From an uncultured Roseovarius sp. (GTDB lineage Bacteria; Pseudomonadota; Alphaproteobacteria; Rhodobacterales; Rhodobacteraceae), in contig CAJXKX010000002.1 in NCBI GenBank assembly GCA_913055965.1, positions 1 to 23,151 on the forward strand: a stretch of 23,151 bases of DNA, in the 5' to 3' direction. The notes beneath the pieces were generated by a model, which saw nothing but the letters and a program-made list of their open reading frames with translations, searched no databases and had not been told where the DNA came from. Shown here piece by piece: positions 5,732 through 13,670 of this stretch (positions within the stretch are counted from its first letter, which is position 1; every line of letters begins with the position of its first letter). Both the position numbers and the translations under genes were made by a program.

Positions 5732-8524
5732 TCAGCCCCGGCGGCGGCGCTTGGGTTTCCCGGCAAGCAGCGGCTTTACCATCGCCTCGTAAAGCTGGAA
5801 CAGATGCTCGACCCGCTCGCGGTCGGAGGCAAAGCCGGTGCGGCGATACATGCGGTCCACCGCGCGGTCGAGCGCGGTATGCGCGCGGCGCAGGTCGGCG
5901 GGCATGAGATCGGGATCGTAGAGATCGGCGAGGGTGGCACCTTGGTGGTTCGCCCGCGCGTCGAGCACCGCCTGCGCGTGGGGGGCGAGTTTCGAGAGGT
6001 CGCCCTTGGGGAGGGGGAAGGTGTTGTAGACGAGGCCGATGGAATAGCGGTAACGGCTTTCCAGCCTTCCGCCGATCTGGCGGAGCCACGCCATGTGCAT
6101 GGCGGAGGTGAGTAGGGCGAACAATCCCTGCCTTTCATCTTGGCAAACGAATAGCAGGTCGCTCGCAACCGTTGGCGGCTCGATATAGCCAATCGGAGCA
6201 TAAAGCCTGCGTTCAGAGCTTACTTTAGGCAAGACAAGGTAAGGCTGTTCCGGCACCACCGTCACATGAAACTGCGTCGGTGTCTCGGCCAGTTGCAGCG
6301 ATGACATTCCGGGCTTCTTGATCGTCTCGGGCGTTCTCCCCTTGGCCGGGATTTCCCCCAGACGGTAGGCGCGCACCTTGCGGATGACCTCGCGCACCTT
6401 GGGCAAACGCGCGAGATCGGCAGGAGAGGCATCGCCGAGATAGAGGATATACCGCATCCCGCCTTGCAGGAACTCGCGCGCGCCGATGTAGGGGCGCATG
6501 TAGGGTTCCGCTCCCGGCTCCTGCGACAGAAAAAGGTCGCGCTCCTGCTCTGAAAAGATGAAATGCCCACCGTCGATGGGCTTTGATCCTATCACGATCC
6601 GTTCCAACCCATTGATCGGTCGGCTTTCCTCGCGCACCACCAGATGCGGATCGCTCAGCCCCCCGGCGTCGAAGAGATAGGGCGAAATCGCCTTGTGCCG
6701 GGTTTCCACCGGGTCGCCCTTGGGATCGGGATAGGAATAGAGCCGCCGTTCGGCGCGCGCATTCCCGCGCCGGTCCAGCCCGATGATGACCACATGAACA
6801 TTGGCCTTGCCCCGCGCCTCTGACCCCCAGGGAAAGGTGCGATGGGCAAAGGCAATCTCCAGCCCGCAATGATCGAACAGCACCGGCCATAGCTGCGCCA
6901 CCTGTTCGCCCTGCGTGATCGAATTGGTCGAGACAAAGCCGATGCGCGTGTCGCCCCGCGCATATTGCCCCGCCTTGATGAACCACGCGCAGACATAATC
7001 GAGCGTGCCGCCGGATTTGCCCAGATCGGCGATGCGGCGCACCTGTTCGCGCTGCCCGGTGCTCTGGTATTTCGCGCCCACGAACGGCGGATTGCCCAGC
7101 ACGTAGGAACACCGCTCAGGCGGCAGCACCCCGGCCCAATCCGTCTTCAAAGCGTCGCCATGCACGATGGTGGGGCTTTGGCGCAGGGGGATGCGGGTGA
7201 ACACCTCGCCGAATTCCAGGCTCAGGCGGTTGTTCATGATGTGGTCCATCATCCACAGCGCCGTCTCGGCGATGCGGGCGGGAAACTCCTCGTACTCGAT
7301 TCCGTAGAACTGATTGACGTCTATGGTCGATTGCAGCAGCGCCAATTCGCCCATCGCCTTCAATTCGCGCATGATCTCGATTTCCAGCAGGCGCAATTCG
7401 CGGTAGGCGATGATCAGGAAATTGCCGCAGCCGCAGGCGGGATCGAAAAAGGTGAGGCCGCTCAGCCGTTTCTGGAATTCGGTGAGGCGGCGGCGCCTGT
7501 CGCGTCTGAGCGATTTCAGCCGCTCGAACTCGGCGCGCAGATCGTCAAGGAACAGCGGCTCGATCACCTTGAGGATGTTCTGCTCGGTGGTGTAATGCGC
7601 GCCCTTCTCGCGCCGCTCAGCCGGGTCCATCACCGATTGAAAGAGGCTGCCGAAGATGGCCGGGGAAATCGGCGTCCAGTCAAACCGGCAGGCATTGAGA
7701 AGTGCCGCGCGCATGGAGGCGTTGAAGACCGGGGGCGGGAAATACTCGGCAAACAGCGCGCCGTTCACATAGGGAAACTGCGCGAGGTCCTCATCCAGAT
7801 GCGGTGAACGCGCGTCCTCGGGCGTGTTGAGCACGTCGAAAAGCTGCGCGAGAAGCGGCCCCGTGTCGGAACCGTCGGGCGCGGTGCGGGTTTCCAGATA
7901 ATCCCACAGGATATCCTTGGGCTGGAAAATGCCGGTATCGTCGGCAAAGAGGCAGAACACGATCCGCACGAGGAACTGTTCGAGCTTGTGGCCGTCATAA
8001 CCGCTCGCCTTGATCTCGTCATGCAGCAGGCCCACCAACTCGGCGGCCTTGATGTTGACCGGGTCCTGATCGCGGAACTGCCGCCGCTGAATCCCGAGGA
8101 TGAAGCCGAAGCGCTCGACATGGTCCGGCAGGTCCCGGAGCAGGAAGGGCGTTTCCTCGCGGGTGTCGAGGTCGATCAGCTTGAAGGTCTGGAAATCGCT
8201 GACGAGAATGTAGCGCGGCTGTTCGTGATCGGCGATATCGCTAAGGTAATCGAGCGCCTGTTGTTCGGCCTTGAACAGATCGCGGCCCTTGGATTTCTGC
8301 TCGACAATCAGGGTGCGGGGCCAGAAGAGATCAACGAAGCCGCTGGCGCGCCCGGTGCGTTTCACCGCCAGTTCGTATTGCGCGACCTTGCGCCGTTCGA
8401 CCCCGAAGATGCGGAAGAAGGCGTTGTAAAAGCTCTGGGTCTCGCCCTTCTCATAGCGGGCGTTCTCCCAGTCCTGGGCAAAGGCGGCGGCGCGGGTGCG
8501 AATTTCGTTCCAGGTCAACCTCAT
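5732..8524 (-). CDS. MmeI-family (type IIL) fused restriction endonuclease/adenine methyltransferase
   Basis: The 930-residue protein matches the size and domain order of MmeI-like single-chain enzymes. An N-terminal nuclease domain carries Asp65, then nine residues, then Glu75-x-Lys77 (VDLFWPRTLIVEQK), the PD-ExK pattern described for MmeI. A helical connector follows. The gamma-class N6-adenine methyltransferase has the GAHYTTEQNI segment (308-317), motif I FFDPACGCGNFL (359-370) and motif IV GNPPF (477-481). After this comes a target-recognition region (roughly 600-800) and a helical C-terminus ending in a basic KPKRRRRG tail. One polypeptide would modify one DNA strand and cut at a fixed distance. 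The recognition sequence cannot be read from the protein. No separate specificity or methylase gene is present. The start has no strong ribosome binding site. The product could be methylation-only if the nuclease is inactive, but all three nuclease residues are present. Confidence 0.88.
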   Translation of the reverse strand: MRLTWNEIRTRAAAFAQDWENARYEKGETQSFYNAFFRIFGVERRKVAQYELAVKRTGRASGFVDLFWPRTLIVEQKSKGRDLFKAEQQALDYLSDIADHEQPRYILVSDFQTFKLIDLDTREETPFLLRDLPDHVERFGFILGIQRRQFRDQDPVNIKAAELVGLLHDEIKASGYDGHKLEQFLVRIVFCLFADDTGIFQPKDILWDYLETRTAPDGSDTGPLLAQLFDVLNTPEDARSPHLDEDLAQFPYVNGALFAEYFPPPVFNASMRAALLNACRFDWTPISPAIFGSLFQSVMDPAERREKGAHYTTEQNILKVIEPLFLDDLRAEFERLKSLRRDRRRRLTEFQKRLSGLTFFDPACGCGNFLIIAYRELRLLEIEIMRELKAMGELALLQSTIDVNQFYGIEYEEFPARIAETALWMMDHIMNNRLSLEFGEVFTRIPLRQSPTIVHGDALKTDWAGVLPPERCSYVLGNPPFVGAKYQSTGQREQVRRIADLGKSGGTLDYVCAWFIKAGQYARGDTRIGFVSTNSITQGEQVAQLWPVLFDHCGLEIAFAHRTFPWGSEARGKANVHVVIIGLDRRGNARAERRLYSYPDPKGDPVETRHKAISPYLFDAGGLSDPHLVVREESRPINGLERIVIGSKPIDGGHFIFSEQERDLFLSQEPGAEPYMRPYIGAREFLQGGMRYILYLGDASPADLARLPKVREVIRKVRAYRLGEIPAKGRTPETIKKPGMSSLQLAETPTQFHVTVVPEQPYLVLPKVSSERRLYAPIGYIEPPTVASDLLFVCQDERQGLFALLTSAMHMAWLRQIGGRLESRYRYSIGLVYNTFPLPKGDLSKLAPHAQAVLDARANHQGATLADLYDPDLMPADLRRAHTALDRAVDRMYRRTGFASDRERVEHLFQLYEAMVKPLLAGKPKRRRRG

Positions 8525-8581
8525 GCACTATCAATGCCGTGCCGCACCCGCTTTGGAAAGACCTTTGGAACAAACCTCGCC

Positions 8582-10627
8582 CTACCCCCGCCTGCGCCGC
8601 CTGCGGCCGCCCTCGGCCCCCGTCTCGCCGCCGGTGTTGAAGCCGACCTGCGGGAGGGTCACGATGCGACGCAGTTCGGGGAACGGGTCGGTCTTGTGGG
8701 GGATGGCGTTGGCGGCGACGAAATGCTCCTGGAATTTCGGCTCGATGGCGGTTTCCACCTTGGTGATCTCGCCCACCACGCGCTCGATCTCGCGGCGCGC
8801 GGCGACATTGCAGAGCGCGATGCGCGCGCCCGTCCCGGCGGCGTTGCCCGCAGATGTCACCTTTTCCAGCGGCACATCCGGGATCATGCCCAGCACCATC
8901 GCGTGCCGGGGCGAGATATGCGCGCCGAAGGCCCCGGCGAGCACCACGCGGTCAACCTTGTCCACGCCGCGCTCGTCCATGAGCAGGCGCGCGCCCGCGT
9001 AGAGCGCGGATTTCGCCAGCTGGATCGCGCGGATGTCGCCTTGCGTGACGGTGATGCGCGGCCCGCCCTCGGCGGTGGCGTCGTGGATCAGGTAGGCATG
9101 GGTGCGGCCCTCGGGGATCATGCGGCCCGTGCCGGTGGCCTCCGCCGAGCCAAGAAGGCCCGACTCGTCCATCAGCCCGGCGATGCGCAATTCCGCCACC
9201 GCCTCGATGATGCCAGATCCGCAGATGCCTGTGATGCCGCCCGCGCCGACCTCGTCGAAGAAGCCGTCCTCGTCCGACCACTTGTCGGAGCCGATGACGC
9301 GAAAGCGCGGCTCCTTGGTCTCGGGGTCGATGCGGATCGCCTCGATGGCCCCCGGTGCCGCGCGCTGGCCGGAGGAGATCTGCGCGCCCTCGAAGGCGGG
9401 GCCGGTGGGCGAGGAGCAGGCCAGCACGCGGCTCTTGTCGCCCAGCAGGATCTCGGCATTGGTGCCCACATCGACGATCAGCGCGAGATCGTCGGATTTG
9501 CCCGGCTCTTCCGACAGGGCCACGGCGGCGCAATCCGCGCCCACATGGCCCGCGATGCAGGGCAGGATATAGACCTGCGCGCGCGGGTTGATCGCGGTCA
9601 GGTCCAGCTCTTTCGCGTCCAGGCTCAGGCTGCCCGAGGTCGCCAGCGCAAAGGGTGCCTGCCCCAGTTCCACCGGGTCGATCCCCAGCAGGAGGTGGTG
9701 CATCACCGGGTTGCAGACGAACACCGTCTCGACGATCAACCCTGCGTCGATCTCCGCCTCTTTCGCGATTTCTGCCGCCAGCGTGTTGATCGCGTCGCGC
9801 ACGGCGGCGGTCATCTTGCGGTCGCCGCCGGGGTTCATCATGGCGTAGCTCACGCGGCTCATCAGGTCTTCGCCAAAGCGGATCTGCGGGTTCATGATGC
9901 CCGAGGATGCCTTGACCTCGCCGGTCACGAGGTCGGTCAGATGGGCCGCCACGGTGGTGGAGCCGAGGTCGATGGCGAGGCCGTAAAGCCCTGCCTCGTG
10001 CAGCCCCGGCCAGATTTCGAGCACCTGCGCCGGGTCGTCGGAATGGCCGCGATGCAGCGCCACCGTGACCTGGAACTTGCCCTTGCGCAGCACCGGCTGC
10101 AGCTTCGACAGCAGGGTCAGGTCGGCGCGGATGGCGTCGATGCCCCATTCGGCCTTGAGCGCCCGCGCCAGCCGCTCCAGATCGCCGGTCGGCTCGTGCA
10201 TGTCGGGCTCGTCCACCTCGACGAAATAGAGCTTGGTCGCCGGGTCCATCTCGATCACCCGGGCCGAGGCGGCCTTGCGGACCACCTGCTTGTGGACCTG
10301 CGATTCCGGCGGCACGTCGATCACCACGTCGCCCATGATCTGCGCCTGGCAGCCGAGGCGGCGGCCCGGCTTCAGCCCGCGCTTCTGGTCATAGCGTTCC
10401 TCGACCTTGTTCCACTCCGACAGCGCATCGTCGCGCACGGTGACGCCATGCTTGGAGAACTCGCCATAGCCGGGCGTGATCTGGCATTTCGAGCAGATGC
10501 CCCGCCCGCCGCAGACCGAATCGAGATCGACGCCAAGCTGCCGCGCGGCGGTCAGCACCGGCGTGCCCACGGGGAAATGCCCGCGCTTGCCAGAGGGGGT
10601 GAAGACGACAAGAGGATCGTTCGGCAT
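8582..10627 (-). CDS. 2Fe-2S/ASKHA corrinoid-activation-type protein (RamA/DUF4445-like)
   Basis: The 681-residue protein begins with a plant-type ferredoxin domain with Cys39, Cys45, Cys48 (VCGGRGICSKC) and Cys93 (RLGCQA). After a linker, an ASKHA ATPase domain starts at GLAIDLGSTTVAAHLTD (about 216-232) and continues with DVGTNAEILLG and AGAFGAHISPRHA near the C-terminus. This architecture belongs to ATP-dependent reductive activators of corrinoid proteins, which re-reduce an inactivated cob(II)amide cofactor for methyltransferases. It ends in an Arg-rich tail (GGRRRRRRG). I chose ATG 10627 because the family starts at about this point; the longer frame to 10696 adds residues that look non-coding. 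No corrinoid protein or methyltransferase gene lies within the window, so the partner must be elsewhere. Upstream is a membrane-protein gene on the same strand, 104 bp away. Confidence 0.85.
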   Translation of the reverse strand: MPNDPLVVFTPSGKRGHFPVGTPVLTAARQLGVDLDSVCGGRGICSKCQITPGYGEFSKHGVTVRDDALSEWNKVEERYDQKRGLKPGRRLGCQAQIMGDVVIDVPPESQVHKQVVRKAASARVIEMDPATKLYFVEVDEPDMHEPTGDLERLARALKAEWGIDAIRADLTLLSKLQPVLRKGKFQVTVALHRGHSDDPAQVLEIWPGLHEAGLYGLAIDLGSTTVAAHLTDLVTGEVKASSGIMNPQIRFGEDLMSRVSYAMMNPGGDRKMTAAVRDAINTLAAEIAKEAEIDAGLIVETVFVCNPVMHHLLLGIDPVELGQAPFALATSGSLSLDAKELDLTAINPRAQVYILPCIAGHVGADCAAVALSEEPGKSDDLALIVDVGTNAEILLGDKSRVLACSSPTGPAFEGAQISSGQRAAPGAIEAIRIDPETKEPRFRVIGSDKWSDEDGFFDEVGAGGITGICGSGIIEAVAELRIAGLMDESGLLGSAEATGTGRMIPEGRTHAYLIHDATAEGGPRITVTQGDIRAIQLAKSALYAGARLLMDERGVDKVDRVVLAGAFGAHISPRHAMVLGMIPDVPLEKVTSAGNAAGTGARIALCNVAARREIERVVGEITKVETAIEPKFQEHFVAANAIPHKTDPFPELRRIVTLPQVGFNTGGETGAEGGRRRRRRG

Positions 10628-10731
10628 CGGGGGGGTCCTGCTCAGATGTGCCTGTGGCGGAACATAAGCCATAGGCGCGCACCCGACAGCCCGCAAGCGT
10701 CAGAAATCGGCACGCGCGCGGCATCGCGGGC

Positions 10732-11427
10732 TCAGCCCCAGGGCAATGCGATCCCGAAGAGCCAGATGGCGAGGGGGACGGGCGCGGTGGCGAGCGCGAT
10801 GGTCAGCATCGCCAGCGGGGCGCGGAACGTGCCGGAAAGGCCGGAGAGAAAGGCGATGCCGCCGCCCCCGCCGATCAGCGAATTGCCGGGGATGTTGATG
10901 AGAACGGCAAGGTTCACGTAGCGGTATTTCACGATCCAGCCGCAGTATTTGCGCGGCAGAAGCGCGTGGATGAAGGCCACCCGCCCCTTGTGCGGCAGGG
11001 CCTCGAAACGGCCGACCAGCTGTGCGGCGCGCAGCATGTGCAGATCGGTGAGGATGCGGCGCAGCCACGCGATGGGCACGGTGCAGCCCACGACAAAGGC
11101 CAGAGACAGCCCGCAGGCCGTGGCGAGCCAGACCAGCGGGGCCATGCCCGCGCCGCCCGCCGCCAGCACCGACAGCCCGATCTCGACGCCGGGCACGAAG
11201 GGGATCGCGATGAGCAGGGCGTAGATCACCAGCACCGCCAGCAGCAGCCCCGGCATCGCCCAGTCATACTCGTTGCGCATGATCCAGCCCTCGGCCTGCA
11301 CGAAGATCAGGTGCAGACCCAGCGCCAGCAGGGCGATGACGGCAAGGCGCGCCAGCGCCCGCAGCACGCCCAGCTTGAGAGGCGGGGGCTCGGGCAGGGC
11401 GACAGGGGCGGGCCGGGTTTTTTCCAT
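10732..11427 (-). CDS. Polytopic inner-membrane protein, function unknown (possible VTT/DedA-like)
   Basis: The 231-residue product has a Pro-rich cytoplasmic start (to about 20) and about five or six hydrophobic segments: near 24-44, 57-75, 85-115 (probably two), 170-195 and 200-225. PFVPGVEIG follows the second segment and recalls the PxPGE-like motif of VTT (TVP38/DedA) proteins, but I cannot confirm membership. A basic, soluble-looking loop (about 120-165, RRILTDLHMLRAAQLVGRFEALPHKGR) is followed by the striking NIPGNSLIGGGGGIAFLSGLSG. The gene is downstream of tauC on the same strand after an 86-bp gap and precedes the ASKHA gene. Whether it is co-transcribed with either is open. Export of a taurine breakdown product is one idea from context only. 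Confidence 0.6.
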   Translation of the reverse strand: MEKTRPAPVALPEPPPLKLGVLRALARLAVIALLALGLHLIFVQAEGWIMRNEYDWAMPGLLLAVLVIYALLIAIPFVPGVEIGLSVLAAGGAGMAPLVWLATACGLSLAFVVGCTVPIAWLRRILTDLHMLRAAQLVGRFEALPHKGRVAFIHALLPRKYCGWIVKYRYVNLAVLINIPGNSLIGGGGGIAFLSGLSGTFRAPLAMLTIALATAPVPLAIWLFGIALPWG

Positions 11428-11513
11428 GCCCCGAGTCTAGGCCCTGGCGACCGGTCCCGGCAATCCGTCTCACGCGGTGTTCACGCCCTTTTGCAGCGCC
11501 CCCGTGCAGGCCC

Positions 11514-12779
11514 CTATCCCCGCCCTTTCCACGGGACCAGCCATGTCTCGGCCTTGCGCATCAGGATGTCGATGCCGTAGCCGATGATGCCGATCAGGAT
11601 GATCCCCATGATGACGATATCGGTAAGCTGAAACCGCGAGGCGACCATGATCATCATCCCCGCGCCTTTTTCGGCGGCCACCAGTTCGGCGGCGACCACC
11701 GTGCCCCAGCAGACCCCCATCGCGACGCGCGCGCCGGTGAAGATCTCGGGCAGGCTGTTGGGCACGATGACGTGGCGCATGAGCTGCCATTTCGAGGCTC
11801 CCAGCGAATAGGCGGCATGCACCTTGGAGATCGCCACCCCCGACACGCCCGCGCGGGCCGAGATGGTCATGATCCAGAGCGCGGCGAGGAACAGCAGGAT
11901 GATCTTGCCGGTCTCGCCGATGCCCGCCCAGATGATCACCAGCGGGATGAGCGCCAGCGGCGGCACCGGCCGCATGAATTCCACGATCGGATCGAACCAG
12001 CCGCGGAACCAGTCGGAAAGGCCCATCGCGTAGCCCAGCGGGATGCCCACCAGCGCCCCGAAGAAGAAGCCGACGATGACCCGGTAAAGCGACCAGTAGA
12101 GATGCTCCCAGAGGGTGAAGTTCTGGTAGCCCGCGCTGGCGATCTCGCCCACGCGGTCCACCACCGCCTCGGGCGGGGGCAGCCAGATCGGCTCCATCTG
12201 CATGCCGCCCGCGGGCGAGAAGTTGATCGAGCCCTTTGAGGTGATCGTCACCTTGCCCGACGCGACCGACACGGTGTCGCCCGCGCTGACGGGCTGGCCG
12301 TCGATGGCCACGACCCGCGCGCCGTCGTCGCGCGTGATCTCGTCGTTCTTGTCCATCAGGATCAGGTCCGAGCGCCACGCCCCGACCGTCGAGACATCGT
12401 TCTTGGCAAAGCCCTCGCCGGGCTCGACCTCGGGCGGCTCGACCTGTTCGCCCACCTTGAAGACCCGCACGAAAACGGTCGCGTCGTCGCGCGCGCCGTC
12501 GGGCGCCTCGAGCGTGTAGGTGAACTCGGCATCGCCCACGAACGGCCCCGGCGCATGGATCGGCACCCATTTGGAGCCGGTGAACGCCCCCCAGAGCAAA
12601 AAGATCGTGACGACCGAGATGACGCTCGCCCAGCGGTCGGGGCGCACCGCGCTCTCGTCGCCGAACGTCACCGTCTTGAGCGAGGTGAAATCCTTCATCT
12701 GGCGGAACTTGCGCACACCGAAGCGGATCGCGAAGAACGAGCCCGCGAAAATGGCGATGTAGATGATGAGGATGATCAT
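11514..12779 (-). CDS. tauC: Taurine-type ABC transporter permease TauC with a large extracytoplasmic insert
   Basis: The 421-residue protein has two N-terminal membrane segments (1-19 and about 52-68). About 120 residues of soluble, beta-rich sequence follow (about 75-195; examples are FTYTLEAPDGARDDATVFVRVF and VVAIDGQPVSAGDTVSVASGKVTIT). Only then comes the normal SsuC/TauC-type permease core. The core carries the EAA loop that docks on the ATPase (AYSLGASKWQLMRHVIVPNSLPEIFTGARV) and ends in SRFQLTDIVIMGIILIGIIGYGID. Ordinary TauC or SsuC permeases are about 250-280 residues, so this one is about 150 longer. Its ATG overlaps the tauB stop (12776-12779). The taurine assignment comes from tauA and the divergent tpa gene, not from the permease itself. 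Confidence 0.85.
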   Translation of the reverse strand: MIILIIYIAIFAGSFFAIRFGVRKFRQMKDFTSLKTVTFGDESAVRPDRWASVISVVTIFLLWGAFTGSKWVPIHAPGPFVGDAEFTYTLEAPDGARDDATVFVRVFKVGEQVEPPEVEPGEGFAKNDVSTVGAWRSDLILMDKNDEITRDDGARVVAIDGQPVSAGDTVSVASGKVTITSKGSINFSPAGGMQMEPIWLPPPEAVVDRVGEIASAGYQNFTLWEHLYWSLYRVIVGFFFGALVGIPLGYAMGLSDWFRGWFDPIVEFMRPVPPLALIPLVIIWAGIGETGKIILLFLAALWIMTISARAGVSGVAISKVHAAYSLGASKWQLMRHVIVPNSLPEIFTGARVAMGVCWGTVVAAELVAAEKGAGMMIMVASRFQLTDIVIMGIILIGIIGYGIDILMRKAETWLVPWKGRG

Positions 12780-13585
12780 GCGCCTGCCTCCTCGGTGCGG
12801 CCCATGATCTCTTCTTCCATGTCCCAGATCATCGACAGGATCTCCTCGCGCCTCTGCCCGAACTCGGGGTTCTTCTTGACCTCGCGCAGGTCCTTGCCCA
12901 CGCCGTCATCGGCGAAGGGCAGGCGGTATTCCTTGTGAATGCGGCCCGGGCGCGGGGCCATGACCAGCAGCCGCTCGCCCAGCAGCAGCGCCTCCTCGAC
13001 CGAATGGGTGATGAGGATGATGGTCTTGCCGGTCTCTTTCCAGAGCCTGAGCACGAGGCCCTGCATCTTTTCGCGCGTCAGCGCGTCGAGCGCGCCAAGC
13101 GGCTCGTCCATGAGGATCACATCGGGGTCATTGGCCAGGCAGCGCGCCAGCGCCACGCGCTGCTGCATCCCGCCCGACAGCTCATACACCGCCTTCTCCT
13201 TGAAATCCCGGAGCCCCACCACGTCGAGCAGGTGATCGACCGTGCCGGCCCATTCCTTTTCGCGCTTGCCCGCCATGCGCGGGCCAAAGCTAACGTTGTC
13301 GCGCACGCTCATCCACTCGAACAGCGCGCCTTGCTGAAAGACCATGCCGCGTTCGGCATCGGGGCCGGTGACGGGATGGTCGTTGAGCGTGATCCGCCCC
13401 TCGGTGGGCGCGAGAAAGCCCGCGAGAATGTTGAGAAGCGTGGTCTTGCCGCAGCCCGAAGGACCCAGCACGCTCATCAGCTCCCCGGTCCTGAGCTCGA
13501 GCGAGACATTCTTCAACGCCTGTACGTGACCGCCATTCGGCAGGTCGAATCGCATCGAGATGTTTTCGATGGTGAGTGTCGACAT
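12776..13585 (-). CDS. tauB: Taurine-type ABC transporter ATP-binding protein TauB
   Basis: A 269-residue ABC ATPase of the nitrate/sulfonate/taurine class. It has Walker A GPSGCGKTT (41-49), a Q-loop in MVFQQGALFEW (81-91), signature LSGGMQQR (136-143), Walker B VILMDEP (156-162) and the switch His in ILITHSVEEA. It energises uptake through TauC. The ATG at 13585 is preferred because the protein then starts with the usual LTIENISMRFD strand; the longer frame to 13639 runs into the intergenic hairpin. The stop overlaps the tauC start by four bases. A GC-rich stem-loop separates the gene from tauA upstream, as is common between a highly expressed binding protein and the rest of its transporter operon. 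Confidence 0.9.
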   Translation of the reverse strand: MSTLTIENISMRFDLPNGGHVQALKNVSLELRTGELMSVLGPSGCGKTTLLNILAGFLAPTEGRITLNDHPVTGPDAERGMVFQQGALFEWMSVRDNVSFGPRMAGKREKEWAGTVDHLLDVVGLRDFKEKAVYELSGGMQQRVALARCLANDPDVILMDEPLGALDALTREKMQGLVLRLWKETGKTIILITHSVEEALLLGERLLVMAPRPGRIHKEYRLPFADDGVGKDLREVKKNPEFGQRREEILSMIWDMEEEIMGRTEEAGA

Positions 13586-13621
13586 TCTCCGCCCTTTTCG
13601 ACTGAATCGTGAAACACGGGT

Positions 13622-13656
13622 GCGCGGGCCAAGGGCCAAGGGGCCCCGGCCCGCGC
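13622..13656 (-). ncRNA. GC-rich intercistronic stem-loop between tauA and tauB
   Basis: A perfect 9-bp inverted repeat, GCGCGGGCC at 13622-13630 and GGCCCGCGC at 13648-13656, encloses a 17-base loop that can pair further with itself (GGGCC and GGCCCC). It lies in the 85-bp tauA-tauB gap. There is no T-run, so I read it as an mRNA-stabilising or partial-termination element that would keep the tauA message in excess over tauBC. It is an RNA structure element, not an independent RNA gene. Confidence 0.5.
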
Positions 13657-13670
13657 GGGGAGAAAGCGGA

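Noticed and set aside
5732..8640. Similar Arg-rich C-terminal tails (RRRRG) on the R-M protein and the ASKHA protein, suggesting a duplication
   Set aside because: The DNA and preceding residues do not match. Short Arg runs at the ends of proteins are common in GC-rich genomes.
7988..10921. 977-codon plus-strand open frame spanning two minus-strand genes
   Set aside because: It crosses the R-M/ASKHA boundary, is His/Arg/Gln-rich and has no recognisable domain. Both opposite genes have clear catalytic motifs.
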